A stretch of 64,000 nucleotides of DNA from Brevinema_A sp051647245 (GTDB taxonomy: Bacteria > Spirochaetota > Brevinematia > Brevinematales > Brevinemataceae): the NCBI GenBank assembly GCA_051647245.1, contig JBOFDS010000012.1, positions 248,001 through 312,000 of the forward strand. The letters run 5' to 3'. Made by a program: the position numbers and the translations under genes. Below the pieces are notes generated by a model. The model made no database searches and had not been told where the DNA came from. It saw only the letters and a program-made list of their open reading frames with translations. Of the stretch, positions 52,590-60,681 are shown piece after piece. Positions within the stretch are counted from its first letter, which is position 1. The number at the start of each line of letters is the position of its first letter.

Positions 52590-53150
52590 ATGACTTCAGA
52601 ATATCTTTCGTTTAAACAAGAAGCGCAAGAAAGCATGGACAAAGCTATTAAATTTTTAAAAGACGAGTTTAGCCGTTTAAAAGCTGGTCGTGCAAGTATT
52701 GTGATGGTTGAAGATATTTCTTTCGAGGCTTATGGTCAAATCATGACCGTAAAACAAGCTGCAGCACTATCCACTCCAGACGCTCACCAAATCGTAATTG
52801 AGCCTTGGGATAAAAGTCTTTTAAAAGATATTGAAAAAGGGATCCATAATACAGGTCTTGATTTTTCCGTTACGAATGATGGTAAGTTATTACGTATCAG
52901 TATTCCACCTTTGACAGAACAACGCAAGAAAGAGCTTGTGAAATTTGCAAAAGGAATCGCAGAAGATGCGAAAGTTGTTATCAGAAACACACGTCGTGAT
53001 ATCAACAATAAACTCAAAGAATTCTCTAAAGAAATTAGTGAAGACGATGTACGTAAAGAATTGGATCTCGTTCAAAAAGAAACTGATAATTTCATCAACT
53101 TGATCGATGAAACAATGAAAAATAAAGAAAAAGACATCATGGAAGTTTAA
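52590..53150 (+). CDS. frr: Ribosome recycling factor
   Basis: Splits post-termination ribosomes with EF-G. The 186-residue protein has the RRF stretches FSRLKAGRASIVMVEDISFEAYG near residue 30, ISIPPLTEQRKKELVKFAKGIAEDAKVVIRN-type region near 105-135 and a C-terminal coiled helix. The gene order frr-uppS-cdsA is conserved in many bacteria. GGAG lies before ATG 52590. It is separated from uppS by 5 bases. Confidence 0.97.
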   Translation: MTSEYLSFKQEAQESMDKAIKFLKDEFSRLKAGRASIVMVEDISFEAYGQIMTVKQAAALSTPDAHQIVIEPWDKSLLKDIEKGIHNTGLDFSVTNDGKLLRISIPPLTEQRKKELVKFAKGIAEDAKVVIRNTRRDINNKLKEFSKEISEDDVRKELDLVQKETDNFINLIDETMKNKEKDIMEV

Positions 53151-53155
53151 TTCTC

Positions 53156-53836
53156 ATGATAAAGCATATCGCAATCATTCCTGATGGCAATCGTCGTTGG
53201 GCGACAAACCAAAACTTACCCGTAAATAAGGGGCATGAAGCGGGATTTGAAGCGCTTCGAAAGATCCTTAAAGAGTGTAAGGATAGTGGGCCTACGGTCT
53301 TGAGTTTTTATGCGTTTTCAACAGAAAATTTTCGTCGTAGTGAGTTGGAAGTCAATAATTTATTTGGGCTTTTAGAGAGAGTGCTTGATAAATTTTCGAA
53401 AGAACTTTTAGAAAATGGCATTCAATTACGGATTTCAGGGACAAGCAACAATCTATCAAAAAATTTAATCGCAAAATTAGAAAAAGCACAAAAACTTTGC
53501 TCAGAAGGTGATTTTATCTTGAACATTTGTTTTAATTACGGTGCTCAAGAAGATATTATTCAAGCAACAAAAAAAATTGCAGAAGAATATAAAAACGATA
53601 AGATCAGCCTTGATGATATTAATGATTTTCAAAAATATCTTTGGAATGGCGATCTACCTCCTGTTGATCTGATGATCAGGACTTCAGGTGAACAACGAAT
53701 TAGTAACTTTTTACTTTGGCAATGCGCTTATGCAGAATTTGCATTCTCTGACAAATTATGGCCAGACTTCTCACCAGAAGATTTACTACAAGCTCTAGAA
53801 GATTTTCGTTCTCGAAAACGTCGCTACGGGGCTTAA
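53156..53836 (+). CDS. uppS: Polyprenyl (undecaprenyl) diphosphate synthase
   Basis: Makes the lipid carrier for peptidoglycan precursors by cis-condensing isopentenyl units. The 226-residue protein begins MIKHIAIIPDGNRRWA (catalytic Asp); the usual motif is MDGN(G/R)RWA, and here Met is Pro, seen in some homologues. SFYAFSTENFRRS near 55 and RTSGEQRISNFLLWQCAYAEF near 180 are present. It is at the short end for the family. It sits between frr and cdsA. Confidence 0.93.
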   Translation: MIKHIAIIPDGNRRWATNQNLPVNKGHEAGFEALRKILKECKDSGPTVLSFYAFSTENFRRSELEVNNLFGLLERVLDKFSKELLENGIQLRISGTSNNLSKNLIAKLEKAQKLCSEGDFILNICFNYGAQEDIIQATKKIAEEYKNDKISLDDINDFQKYLWNGDLPPVDLMIRTSGEQRISNFLLWQCAYAEFAFSDKLWPDFSPEDLLQALEDFRSRKRRYGA

Positions 53837-53847
53837 AGGATTTATTT

Positions 53848-54684
53848 ATGATTCAAAGATGGATTACAGCATTTATAGGGATTCCTTTACTTATTTTATG
53901 TATCAGCATCCCATTTGCAAACGGCATTTTATTATTTCTCTTGATGCTTGTGGCTGGATTAATTCTTAATTATGAAGTGATGACAATGTCTGAAAAGCGT
54001 GGACACATCAGATATCCAAGTACGCTGATGAGTATTATTATCAGTTTATCATGTCTCTCAACATACCTATTTTCAATCTATATGATCACGTTTTACCAAG
54101 TCCTTCTATTTCAAGCAGTTATGTTTCTTATATTTTTCTACTATGTGATCACACAAGAAATAGTTCAAGCACACGATTTTTCAGAAAATGTTGAAAACAT
54201 CGGTTTTAATCTGCTTATTTATATTAGTTTTGTTGGTTTCTTTCCATTATTCTTAGTATTAAACCAACTAGTACCTAACCAGATTGGATTTTTACTTCTT
54301 TTTGGGTTTACTTGGTTCAGTGATGCTGCGGGACTTTTTGTAGGCAGTTTGATCGGAAAAACCGCTCTTCCTATGCTTCCAAGTAAATCAAAAACTTTCG
54401 AAGGATATCTAGGAGCCTTTTTCTTTACGGCACTTTTAGGGATTATTTTTTATTATCTTCAAGGCGCTCTCGCTCTTCCTTTCCACTGGTCCTTCACCAA
54501 ATGGATTCTTTTTGCTATTGTAATGAATTTCTCTGCAAATATCGGTGACCTTATCGAATCATTAATCAAAAGACTTTTTGATGTAAAAGATTCTGGAACA
54601 CTATTAGCAGGAATGGGTGGTCTTTTCGATACCATCGATTCTCAAATTTACTCCGTTGCTGTCGCGATTCTTTTCTTCATTTAA
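53848..54684 (+). CDS. cdsA: Phosphatidate cytidylyltransferase-like protein with a changed signature
   Basis: CdsA makes CDP-diacylglycerol from phosphatidate and CTP. ATG 53848, after AAAGGA, gives 278 residues with about eight hydrophobic segments. The C-terminal signature region reads SLIKRLFDVKDSG, then LLAGMGGLFDTIDS. The family pattern has PGHGG and DR at the two underlined-type positions; here His is Met and Arg is Thr, while K-R, K-D, G-G and D-x-x-D remain. The order frr-uppS-cdsA supports the identity. Activity may be altered. A longer frame from 53758 overlaps uppS. Confidence 0.83.
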   Translation: MIQRWITAFIGIPLLILCISIPFANGILLFLLMLVAGLILNYEVMTMSEKRGHIRYPSTLMSIIISLSCLSTYLFSIYMITFYQVLLFQAVMFLIFFYYVITQEIVQAHDFSENVENIGFNLLIYISFVGFFPLFLVLNQLVPNQIGFLLLFGFTWFSDAAGLFVGSLIGKTALPMLPSKSKTFEGYLGAFFFTALLGIIFYYLQGALALPFHWSFTKWILFAIVMNFSANIGDLIESLIKRLFDVKDSGTLLAGMGGLFDTIDSQIYSVAVAILFFI

Positions 54685-54698
54685 GAACAAATCTAACA

Positions 54699-54727
54699 AA
54701 AAAAGCTCCTTATTTAGGAGCTTTTTT
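54699..54727. terminator. Bidirectional terminator after cdsA and the rnpA-yidD gene
   Basis: AAAAAAGCTCCT / AGGAGCTTTTTT with a 5-base loop. The rnpA-yidD stop (54710-54712) lies within the stem. Confidence 0.88.
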
Positions 54728-55366
54728 CTTTTGTTTTTTGCGATAAGGCACAGGATCAAAACCTGATTCATTATTAAAAGGCTGGCAACGCAGCACACGC
54801 GAACAAGTCAACGACAATCCTCGCCAAAAACCATGCACTCGAAATGCCTCCATCCCATAAACAGAACATGAAGGCGTAAAACGACACGCGGGGTTAAGGG
54901 AAGGAGAAACAAATCGTCGATACATATAAATGATCAAGAAAGCAAGTTTTGAAAAAGGTGATAGTTGCTTTAAGGTAAATTGCCCATGTTTAATAGAAAT
55001 ATTTTCTCCAACAGATGCCTGCTGTAGAAGATATTTATCTCTCAACAAAGAAAATCCCTTTTTCAGTTCAGCTTTCGCAGCTTGCTCACTAGGGAATGGT
55101 TTGGTTTGAGAAACAAGAATCGCAATAGGCATAGAAAAAGAGCTATGCCGAAACAATTCTTTAATAAGACGTCTCACCCTATTCCGATAGACTGCATTCC
55201 CAAAGCGTTTTGGAACAATCACCCCAATTTTGGATTGAGGTTCTTGAATCAAAATCACCCTAAAAACAAAAAAGCCTCCGTAAAAACGGAAACCTTTTTC
55301 AAAAATTTTTTCAAATTCTTTTTTTTGTCTAATATGTTGAGAAGAATGGAAACTATTGTTTTTCAT
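54710..55366 (-). CDS. rnpA-yidD: Fusion of RNase P protein (RnpA) and membrane insertion factor YidD
   Basis: One 218-residue frame carries two proteins that are normally separate neighbours. Residues 1-115 are RnpA: KKEFEKIFEKGFRFYGG, IGVIVPKRFGNAVYRNRVRRLIKELFR (the RNR RNA-binding signature). Residues 138-210 are YidD: AFLIIYMYRRFVSPSLNPACRF, TPSCSVYGMEAF, LRCQPFNNESGFDPVP. RnpA helps the RNA enzyme mature tRNA 5' ends; YidD aids YidC membrane insertion. The separate-gene order rpmH-rnpA-yidD-yidC is common; rpmH is present here, but yidC is not next. Low-complexity basic tail. RBS not obvious; ATG 55366 fits the family start. Confidence 0.9.
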   Translation of the reverse strand: MKNNSFHSSQHIRQKKEFEKIFEKGFRFYGGFFVFRVILIQEPQSKIGVIVPKRFGNAVYRNRVRRLIKELFRHSSFSMPIAILVSQTKPFPSEQAAKAELKKGFSLLRDKYLLQQASVGENISIKHGQFTLKQLSPFSKLAFLIIYMYRRFVSPSLNPACRFTPSCSVYGMEAFRVHGFWRGLSLTCSRVLRCQPFNNESGFDPVPYRKKQKKKAPK

Positions 55367-55394
55367 TTCACTCTTCCTTATAATGTACCAAAAA

Positions 55395-55529
55395 TTAAAC
55401 CGTTAAACGTGCACGACCTTTTGCACGACGACGGGAAAGAATTTTTCTTCCATGACGATCAGCCATACGAGCGCGGAAACCGTGTTTACGAGCTCTTTTA
55501 ATTTTAGAAGGTTGCCAAGTACGTTTCAT
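55395..55529 (-). CDS. rpmH: 50S ribosomal protein L34
   Basis: A 44-residue gene, read by me from the reverse strand: it starts MKRTWQPSKIKRARKHGFRA and ends KGRARLTV. This is the full L34 family pattern, and the length is right. GAGAGA lies before ATG 55529. It is followed 28 bases later by rnpA-yidD and lies 61 bases after tRNA-Phe on the same strand. dnaA, which often diverges from rpmH, is not here. Confidence 0.96.
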   Translation of the reverse strand: MKRTWQPSKIKRARKHGFRARMADRHGRKILSRRRAKGRARLTV

Positions 55530-55590
55530 GTCTCTCTCCAAAAATATGAATTCCAGATAAGATTGTCTTACCTGGATCCAGTTGAAAACT

Positions 55591-55663
55591 TGCCGAAAGG
55601 CGGAATCGAACCACCGACACGAGGATTTTCAGTCCTCTGCTCTACCTACTGAGCTATTTCGGC
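55591..55663 (-). tRNA. tRNA-Phe (GAA anticodon)
   Basis: On the minus strand the 73-base sequence starts GCCGAAATAGCTCAG and ends in TTTCGGC plus A. The acceptor stem (GCCGAAA/TTTCGGC), D-arm, anticodon loop CTGAAAA and T-arm (GGTGG TTCGATT CCGCC) all form. CCA is not encoded. A perfect promoter lies upstream at 55696-55724. Confidence 0.95.
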
Positions 55664-55695
55664 CCAAGAATGCTTTAAGCTTTCTTATGTTATAT

Positions 55696-55724
55696 ATTAT
55701 ATAATACTTTCGATGGTTTGTCAA
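55696..55724 (-). promoter_or_regulatory. Consensus sigma-70 promoter for tRNA-Phe, rpmH and rnpA-yidD
   Basis: Minus strand: TTGACA (55719-55724), 17 bases, TATAAT (55696-55701). A perfect consensus pair, about 33 bases before the tRNA 5' end. With no terminator between them, the tRNA and rpmH genes may share this transcript. Confidence 0.8.
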
Positions 55725-55753
55725 TAACTTTGAAAAGATTTATTTAATAAAAA

Positions 55754-56809
55754 TTACGATCTAACTTTTTTATAAACTAAATCGGTAATTTTTTTAAATT
55801 CTTGCTTCCATAAAGAAGGCGCTCTAAGTGTATGAAGGCTTCCATTATCAGTTAATCCCGACACTTCAACATCTAAAGGTAAGTCTGCAATTTCTGTAAC
55901 ATTGTATTTGCTGAAAATGTGATCAAATTCTGGATTGCGTTTTGAAATGGGAATAATTTTTTGACAATCAGGACAAATCACCGACCCCATATTATATACA
56001 ATCCCCAAAACCTCTTTCTCAAACTTATGAAACATTGCGATTCCTTTGACCGTATCTTCAAGCGCAATTCCATTAGGAGTAGAAACCGCGATCACGCCAT
56101 CGACAGGGATACTTTGCCCTACAGCGATAGGGATATCTCCCGTACCAGGAGGCATATCAAGAACAAGCACGTCGTATTCATCTTTCCACGCAACATCAAC
56201 GAAAAGCTGACGAATCACACCATTCACAATAGCCGCACGCCAAATCAAAGGAGAGTCAATCTCAGGAATTAATGATCCCACGCTAATCATATCGAGGCCA
56301 TGCACCTCAAAAGGCTGAAATTTTTCATTCTCTACGACAACTTTATCCCTTACCCCAAGGATACGAGGAATACTCGGGCCATATACATCCAAATCCATCA
56401 CTGCAGTTTTGAGTCCTTTCTGAGCAAGCTCCAATGACAATTCCGCTGCAATGGTAGATTTGCCGACGCCACCTTTTGTAGAATACACCGCAATAATTTT
56501 TTTGAATTTTTGTAAGATATCAGCAGGGATAAATTCTTGTATGTGGGGTTGTTTTGGTTTTGGTGCTGTATGATCTGCTGTTACAATACTTACGAGAGCT
56601 TCGATCCCTTCCTTTGATAAAGCCCCTTCAATAAATTTCCTAAGCTCGCTTTTTTGCTCAGGGGTCATAGCATCGCTCATGAGTTGAACCTTAATCAGTC
56701 CGCCACTTTCAGAAAAACCTTGGATCTTTACAAGATCTGCTAATTTTTTTTGGGACTTTGGCTCTATTGTCTCATGTAATATATGTTGAATTTTTTCTTG
56801 TGTAGTCAT
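55754..56809 (-). CDS. apbC: Mrp/ApbC-type P-loop iron-sulfur carrier ATPase
   Basis: The 351-residue protein has a DUF59-like N-terminal domain (1-85), then a ParA-like core: YSTKGGVGKSTIAAELS (deviant Walker A near 115), MDLDVYGPSIPRILG near 142, DMPPGTGDIPIAVGQ near 228 and the CPDC pair near 285 that can hold a bridging cluster. Such ATPases carry 4Fe-4S clusters to target enzymes. Clients here could include RnfC and MiaB. It is preceded by a glycosyltransferase gene 21 bases away on the same strand. Confidence 0.92.
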   Translation of the reverse strand: MTTQEKIQHILHETIEPKSQKKLADLVKIQGFSESGGLIKVQLMSDAMTPEQKSELRKFIEGALSKEGIEALVSIVTADHTAPKPKQPHIQEFIPADILQKFKKIIAVYSTKGGVGKSTIAAELSLELAQKGLKTAVMDLDVYGPSIPRILGVRDKVVVENEKFQPFEVHGLDMISVGSLIPEIDSPLIWRAAIVNGVIRQLFVDVAWKDEYDVLVLDMPPGTGDIPIAVGQSIPVDGVIAVSTPNGIALEDTVKGIAMFHKFEKEVLGIVYNMGSVICPDCQKIIPISKRNPEFDHIFSKYNVTEIADLPLDVEVSGLTDNGSLHTLRAPSLWKQEFKKITDLVYKKVRS

Positions 56810-56830
56810 TTTTCTCCCCTTTGGTGAGTG

Positions 56831-57955
56831 TTAAATTTTATTTTTCATCAAAAAATCCTCATGAGATCTTTGAACAAATTCATTAAGCTCACGATGAAAT
56901 CTCTCTGTAGAAAATTTTTGACTCCACTGTGCAATCTTTTGAGGATCAAAAGAATCTTCTATCTGCTCAAAACGCTTCACAGCATCAATAATGGAAGAAG
57001 TATTTTGCTCATAGAAGAAAATCCCCGTCTCTCGATCTTGCACAGTCTCAAGTGAACCACCTTGACCGAAAGCAATGACAGGAGTACCAAGGCTCTGCGC
57101 CTCAACAGGAATAATGCCAAAATCCTCTTCCGCTGCAAAAACAAAGGCCTTCGCCTTACCTATCGTCTCCATCAAGGTCTCACGATTTTGGTAGCCACGA
57201 TATTCGATATTTGGTGATTTTTTTGCGATCTCCGAAACTTTCTTAGAATCAGGCCCATCTCCCAAAATCACTAATTTTTGGTCTTTCATCTGAGAGAAAG
57301 CCTCAGCAATTAGGGGAATATTTTTGTAAGGAACATGTCTCGATGCCGCGACAAAATAGTTTTCTTTCTCCGTGTAAACCTTCTCACTAAGCGTTACAGG
57401 AGGGTAAATTACAGTGCTTTCGCGACGATAGACTTTTTGGATACGATTTTTGATGAAATGAGAATTAGCAATCAAATAATCAGGACGAAGCGAAGATGCC
57501 ACATCCCAAATCCTCAACTGATGAAAGATTTTTTTTGTATACCACTCTATAGGTGCTGGAAATTTTGCTTGTAATAAATATTCGTGCGTTAAATCCCAAA
57601 TATACCTCATAGGACTATGCATGTAACAAATATGACACGTCTTCGCATCGGTAATAAGACCTTTCATCGCAGCATGAGACGTCGACAAAACCACATCATA
57701 TGCACGAAAATCAAACTCCTCCACAGCTTGTGGGAAGAGATTTGGTAACTTACGATAAATTTTTTCTATCATAGGAAGTTTTTGAAGGGAACTCGTAACA
57801 ATCTGTGAATCCGCAAAAGGGCTTTTTTTGATCCCTTTTCGATCAACAAACATCGTATGGATAGGAGCTTCAGGATAAAGCTTCACAATCTCGTCTAAAA
57901 CATTTTCAGCGCCACCCATCGTGACGAGCCAGTCATGTGCTAAGGCTAATTTCAT
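56831..57955 (-). CDS. GT4-family glycosyltransferase
   Basis: The 374-residue protein has two Rossmann-like halves. The N-terminal half starts KLALAHDWLVTMGGAENVL, and the C-terminal half has VAASRHVPYKNIPLIAEAF near 210, VILGDGPDSKKV near 232 and EDFGIIPVEAQSLGTPVIAFGQGGSLETV near 280-310 (the E-x7-E donor-binding region). This is the GT4 layout, usually adding hexoses in surface polysaccharide or glycolipid synthesis. No polysaccharide cluster surrounds it. Donor and acceptor unknown. Confidence 0.88.
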   Translation of the reverse strand: MKLALAHDWLVTMGGAENVLDEIVKLYPEAPIHTMFVDRKGIKKSPFADSQIVTSSLQKLPMIEKIYRKLPNLFPQAVEEFDFRAYDVVLSTSHAAMKGLITDAKTCHICYMHSPMRYIWDLTHEYLLQAKFPAPIEWYTKKIFHQLRIWDVASSLRPDYLIANSHFIKNRIQKVYRRESTVIYPPVTLSEKVYTEKENYFVAASRHVPYKNIPLIAEAFSQMKDQKLVILGDGPDSKKVSEIAKKSPNIEYRGYQNRETLMETIGKAKAFVFAAEEDFGIIPVEAQSLGTPVIAFGQGGSLETVQDRETGIFFYEQNTSSIIDAVKRFEQIEDSFDPQKIAQWSQKFSTERFHRELNEFVQRSHEDFLMKNKI

Positions 57956-58064
57956 TGGACATCCCTTTATATAGAAAAATTCTTAAGATTCTATACAAAA
58001 ACATTAAAATATTGTATAATTATAATACAATATGAATAAATATTCAATTCTTACGGAGCATAGA

Positions 58065-58946
58065 ATGCTTAATATTCCTCAAAAAAATGAGAACTTCCTA
58101 CGTATCATCGCCTTTGGTGATATCACTGGTGCAGCAGGTCGATCTGTCATGCAAGAAATCGTCCCACAATTACGTGAAGAATGGCAAGCAGACTTAGTGA
58201 TCGCTAATGCTGAAAATGCGTCTCACGGTTTCGGACTTACCCCTAAACATGCTCAAGAACTAAAATCTTACGGCATCGATCTCATGACCATGGGAAATCA
58301 CGTCTGGGACAAACAAGTCCTCCGTTATCGTATCAAAGATCTCCCTTATATAGCTAGACCAATCAATCTTCCTCGCGAAGTTCCAGGTTCAGGTGTGGCG
58401 ATTACCTCCACAAGATTAGGTCAATTTGCCGTAATTAACGCACTTGGGCGGCTTTTTATGAATCCTTCTGATTGTCCTTTCCATGCCGTCTATGACCAAA
58501 TCAAAAAACTCAAAGCTTCAGGTATCAACATGATCGCTTTAGATTTTCATGCAGAAGCTACATCTGAAAAGCTCATCATGGGACGTTTTTTAGACGGACA
58601 TGCGAGCCTCATGTGGGGGACTCATACTCATGTTCCTACGGCGGATGATATGATTTTACCAAAAGGGACAGGCTATATTTCTGACCTTGGCTTGACGGGG
58701 ACTTTGCATTCTATTTTGGGATTCCAAATTGCACCCGCTCTCAAAAAAATGGTCTACGGTGAATCTCATCGCAATCACACCGAAACTGGGGGCGAACGTA
58801 TTACTTCAGGTATTGTGGCGGATATTTGTCCAAAAACTGGGCAAACGATGTTTATTTCCAAGTTCTCACGTACCTTAGCAGCCATAGAGAATCTCCAAGA
58901 AGAAGCTTACTCCAATAAAGAGGAATCACATGACGAATCAGAATAA
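58065..58946 (+). CDS. ymdB: YmdB-family metallophosphoesterase (TIGR00282 type)
   Basis: ATG 58065, with GGAG nine bases upstream, gives 293 residues. Metal-site motifs: FGDITGAAGR near residue 20, NAENASHGFGLT near 50, TMGNHVWDKQ near 78, DFHAEATSEK near 160, WGTHTHVPTAD near 188. The YmdB family hydrolyses cyclic nucleotides (2',3'-cyclic in vitro) and links to RNA turnover and biofilm in Bacillus. RNase Y, a frequent neighbour, is not in the window. A start at 58032 would give 11 extra residues without a ribosome site. It overlaps the next gene by 17 bases. Confidence 0.9.
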   Translation: MLNIPQKNENFLRIIAFGDITGAAGRSVMQEIVPQLREEWQADLVIANAENASHGFGLTPKHAQELKSYGIDLMTMGNHVWDKQVLRYRIKDLPYIARPINLPREVPGSGVAITSTRLGQFAVINALGRLFMNPSDCPFHAVYDQIKKLKASGINMIALDFHAEATSEKLIMGRFLDGHASLMWGTHTHVPTADDMILPKGTGYISDLGLTGTLHSILGFQIAPALKKMVYGESHRNHTETGGERITSGIVADICPKTGQTMFISKFSRTLAAIENLQEEAYSNKEESHDESE

Positions 58947-59277
58947 CATTCTCGAAACATTAAAAAATCGCATTGCGACGATCTTTGATCTGTATCAGGA
59001 CATCGATAAACATGCTTACCTTGTCCCGGAGATTCTTTGTCAAACAATACGCGATACGCATCGTTACCTTCATGAGGGCGTGTCTCATTTTAGCAACATT
59101 CAGATCTTAGAAGAACTTCAAATCCCCTGTTCCGAAGAAGAAATTGAGCTTCTCAAACAAATCGAAAGCTCTCTCAGAAAAGCAAAAGATTACGCGGAAT
59201 TGATTGAAAATTATGACAAAAATATGCTTCTTAATATTGTCAAAAAATTCAGCGAAAAGCTCAATTCTTTGAGCTAG
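58930..59277 (+). CDS. Helical protein, unknown function
   Basis: The 115-residue protein appears to be all helical and soluble, without signal or membrane segments. It starts MTNQNNILETLKNRIATIFDLYQD, with a charged second half. I recognise no family. It overlaps the ymdB-like gene by 17 bases and is followed after 9 bases by the ankyrin gene, so the three form one unit. Confidence 0.65.
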   Translation: MTNQNNILETLKNRIATIFDLYQDIDKHAYLVPEILCQTIRDTHRYLHEGVSHFSNIQILEELQIPCSEEEIELLKQIESSLRKAKDYAELIENYDKNMLLNIVKKFSEKLNSLS

Positions 59278-59286
59278 TGAGGAAGT

Positions 59287-59580
59287 ATGGAATTATTATT
59301 TGCAACACTTTCTAACAATCTCGAAAAAGTCAAAGCACTCATCGAAAACGGCGAGAACCCAAATCAACGTTTTGATATGGGAGCAACTGCGCTGATGATA
59401 GCCGTACAGGAACAAAACCTTGATATCGTTCGTTATCTATTAGAGCAAGGTGCCGACCCAAACCTCAAAGCCGATGGAGGCGTGTCTCCTTTGATGATTG
59501 CGGCGAAAACAGGCAACACAGTCATCGCAAAATTTCTTATCGACAGCGGTGCAGAAACTGCTTATAATCCTAAAAAATAA
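59287..59580 (+). CDS. Small ankyrin-repeat protein
   Basis: The 97-residue protein consists of about three ankyrin repeats: ENPNQRFDMGATALMIAVQEQNLDIVRYLLEQGA-type units with the DPNLKADGGVSPLMIAAKTGN repeat and a final capping unit. It has no signal peptide and is probably a cytoplasmic binding adaptor. It ends the transcript before a strong terminator. GAGGAAG lies before ATG 59287. Confidence 0.85.
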   Translation: MELLFATLSNNLEKVKALIENGENPNQRFDMGATALMIAVQEQNLDIVRYLLEQGADPNLKADGGVSPLMIAAKTGNTVIAKFLIDSGAETAYNPKK

Positions 59581-59608
59581 AAAAAGCACAGAATAATCTG
59601 TGCTTTTT
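59581..59608. terminator. Bidirectional terminator
   Basis: AAAAAGCACAGA / TCTGTGCTTTTT with an ATAA loop, between the ankyrin gene and the BatA gene. Confidence 0.9.
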
Positions 59609-59622
59609 TGTTTGAGTATTAT

Positions 59623-60681
59623 TTATGGGATTTTGACCACAACAAAATTTAAGGCAAGCCACAAAATCATGAAAAATATCGAAGCCGCAAGCCACGATTT
59701 GAACTTTTCTTCATAGAGAACACGACGCTTGATAGCAAATTCACTTTTTTCGAGGCTATCGATTTCGTTATAGACATCTTGTAAGGTACTCTCACTTGTC
59801 GCCGCAAAAAACTTCCCTCCAGTAATATCAGCAATCTCTTGTAAGGTCTCCGGATCATAATCTTCACTCACAACATAGCGAAAAGCTTTCCCACTATTAT
59901 CAGCCACTTGGAAAGTTCCTCCCGTATTTCCGATACCAATAGTATAAATCTTAATTCCAAGCTCCCTTGCAACATTTGCAGCGGAAATAGGATCAACAAT
60001 ACCCGCATTATTAATACCATCCGTGAGAAGGATAATCACCTTGCTCTTAGCTGTGGAATTTCGGACACGATTCAAGGCTGTTAAAAGCCCTGTCCCGATC
60101 GCCGTTGCGCCCTCTTCAAAAAAAGACGTATCATCAACCACTTGCAAAAGAAGTGCTTTATCGGTTGTGAGTGGTGATTTGGTAATTGCATAACTAGAAA
60201 AAAACACAAGTGCAATTCTATTGAAATTTTGTTTGTTGATATAAGTTTTCATAACACGCTTGGCAATCTCAAGACGTGAATGTTTAACAACATTCCCACC
60301 TTCATCAATAAAGATCTCTGCGCCCATTGCTTGAACACGCTTGGCATCAGCAGGCATATTATCGACAAAGGCCATGCTTCCAGAAAGGTCAGTCAATAGT
60401 ACAATATCCACACCTAGATTGTTTTCAGAGCTAATCGCAGATCCCCCACGAGGACGTGCCAATGCGACAATCAAACTAGAAATTACAAGCATAAGCAATG
60501 CTTCTCGGGCAATATTCACCCAAAAAGAAAACTTATCTTTTTTGATATCAATCAAAGAGAGCGAAGAATAAGGGAGAGTGGCTTGACGGAAGAATCCACG
60601 GCCATATTTTGTGTATTTTAAGAAGAGATATGCAGGCACAATAAGCAGCAAAATCAAATATCTAGGATTTTCGAAGTTCAT
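59623..60681 (-). CDS. batA: BatA/BatB-like vWA domain membrane protein
   Basis: The 352-residue protein has membrane segments near 8-22 and 58-80, a von Willebrand A domain (about 95-290) and a final membrane helix (about 327-348). The metal-binding MIDAS motif is LLTDLSGSMA (DxSxS) near 99, with LLTDGINNAG near 222. Such proteins partner with MoxR and DUF58 proteins in the Bat (aerotolerance) system. ATG 60681 is seven bases from AAGGAG; ATG 60684 is possible. It overlaps the end of the BatD-like gene by 20 bases. Confidence 0.88.
   Translation of the reverse strand: MNFENPRYLILLLIVPAYLFLKYTKYGRGFFRQATLPYSSLSLIDIKKDKFSFWVNIAREALLMLVISSLIVALARPRGGSAISSENNLGVDIVLLTDLSGSMAFVDNMPADAKRVQAMGAEIFIDEGGNVVKHSRLEIAKRVMKTYINKQNFNRIALVFFSSYAITKSPLTTDKALLLQVVDDTSFFEEGATAIGTGLLTALNRVRNSTAKSKVIILLTDGINNAGIVDPISAANVARELGIKIYTIGIGNTGGTFQVADNSGKAFRYVVSEDYDPETLQEIADITGGKFFAATSESTLQDVYNEIDSLEKSEFAIKRRVLYEEKFKSWLAASIFFMILWLALNFVVVKIP

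Noticed and set aside
59287..59580. Ankyrin protein as a secreted host effector
   Set aside because: It has no signal peptide, is only three repeats long and sits in a housekeeping operon with a phosphodiesterase gene. Nothing supports export.
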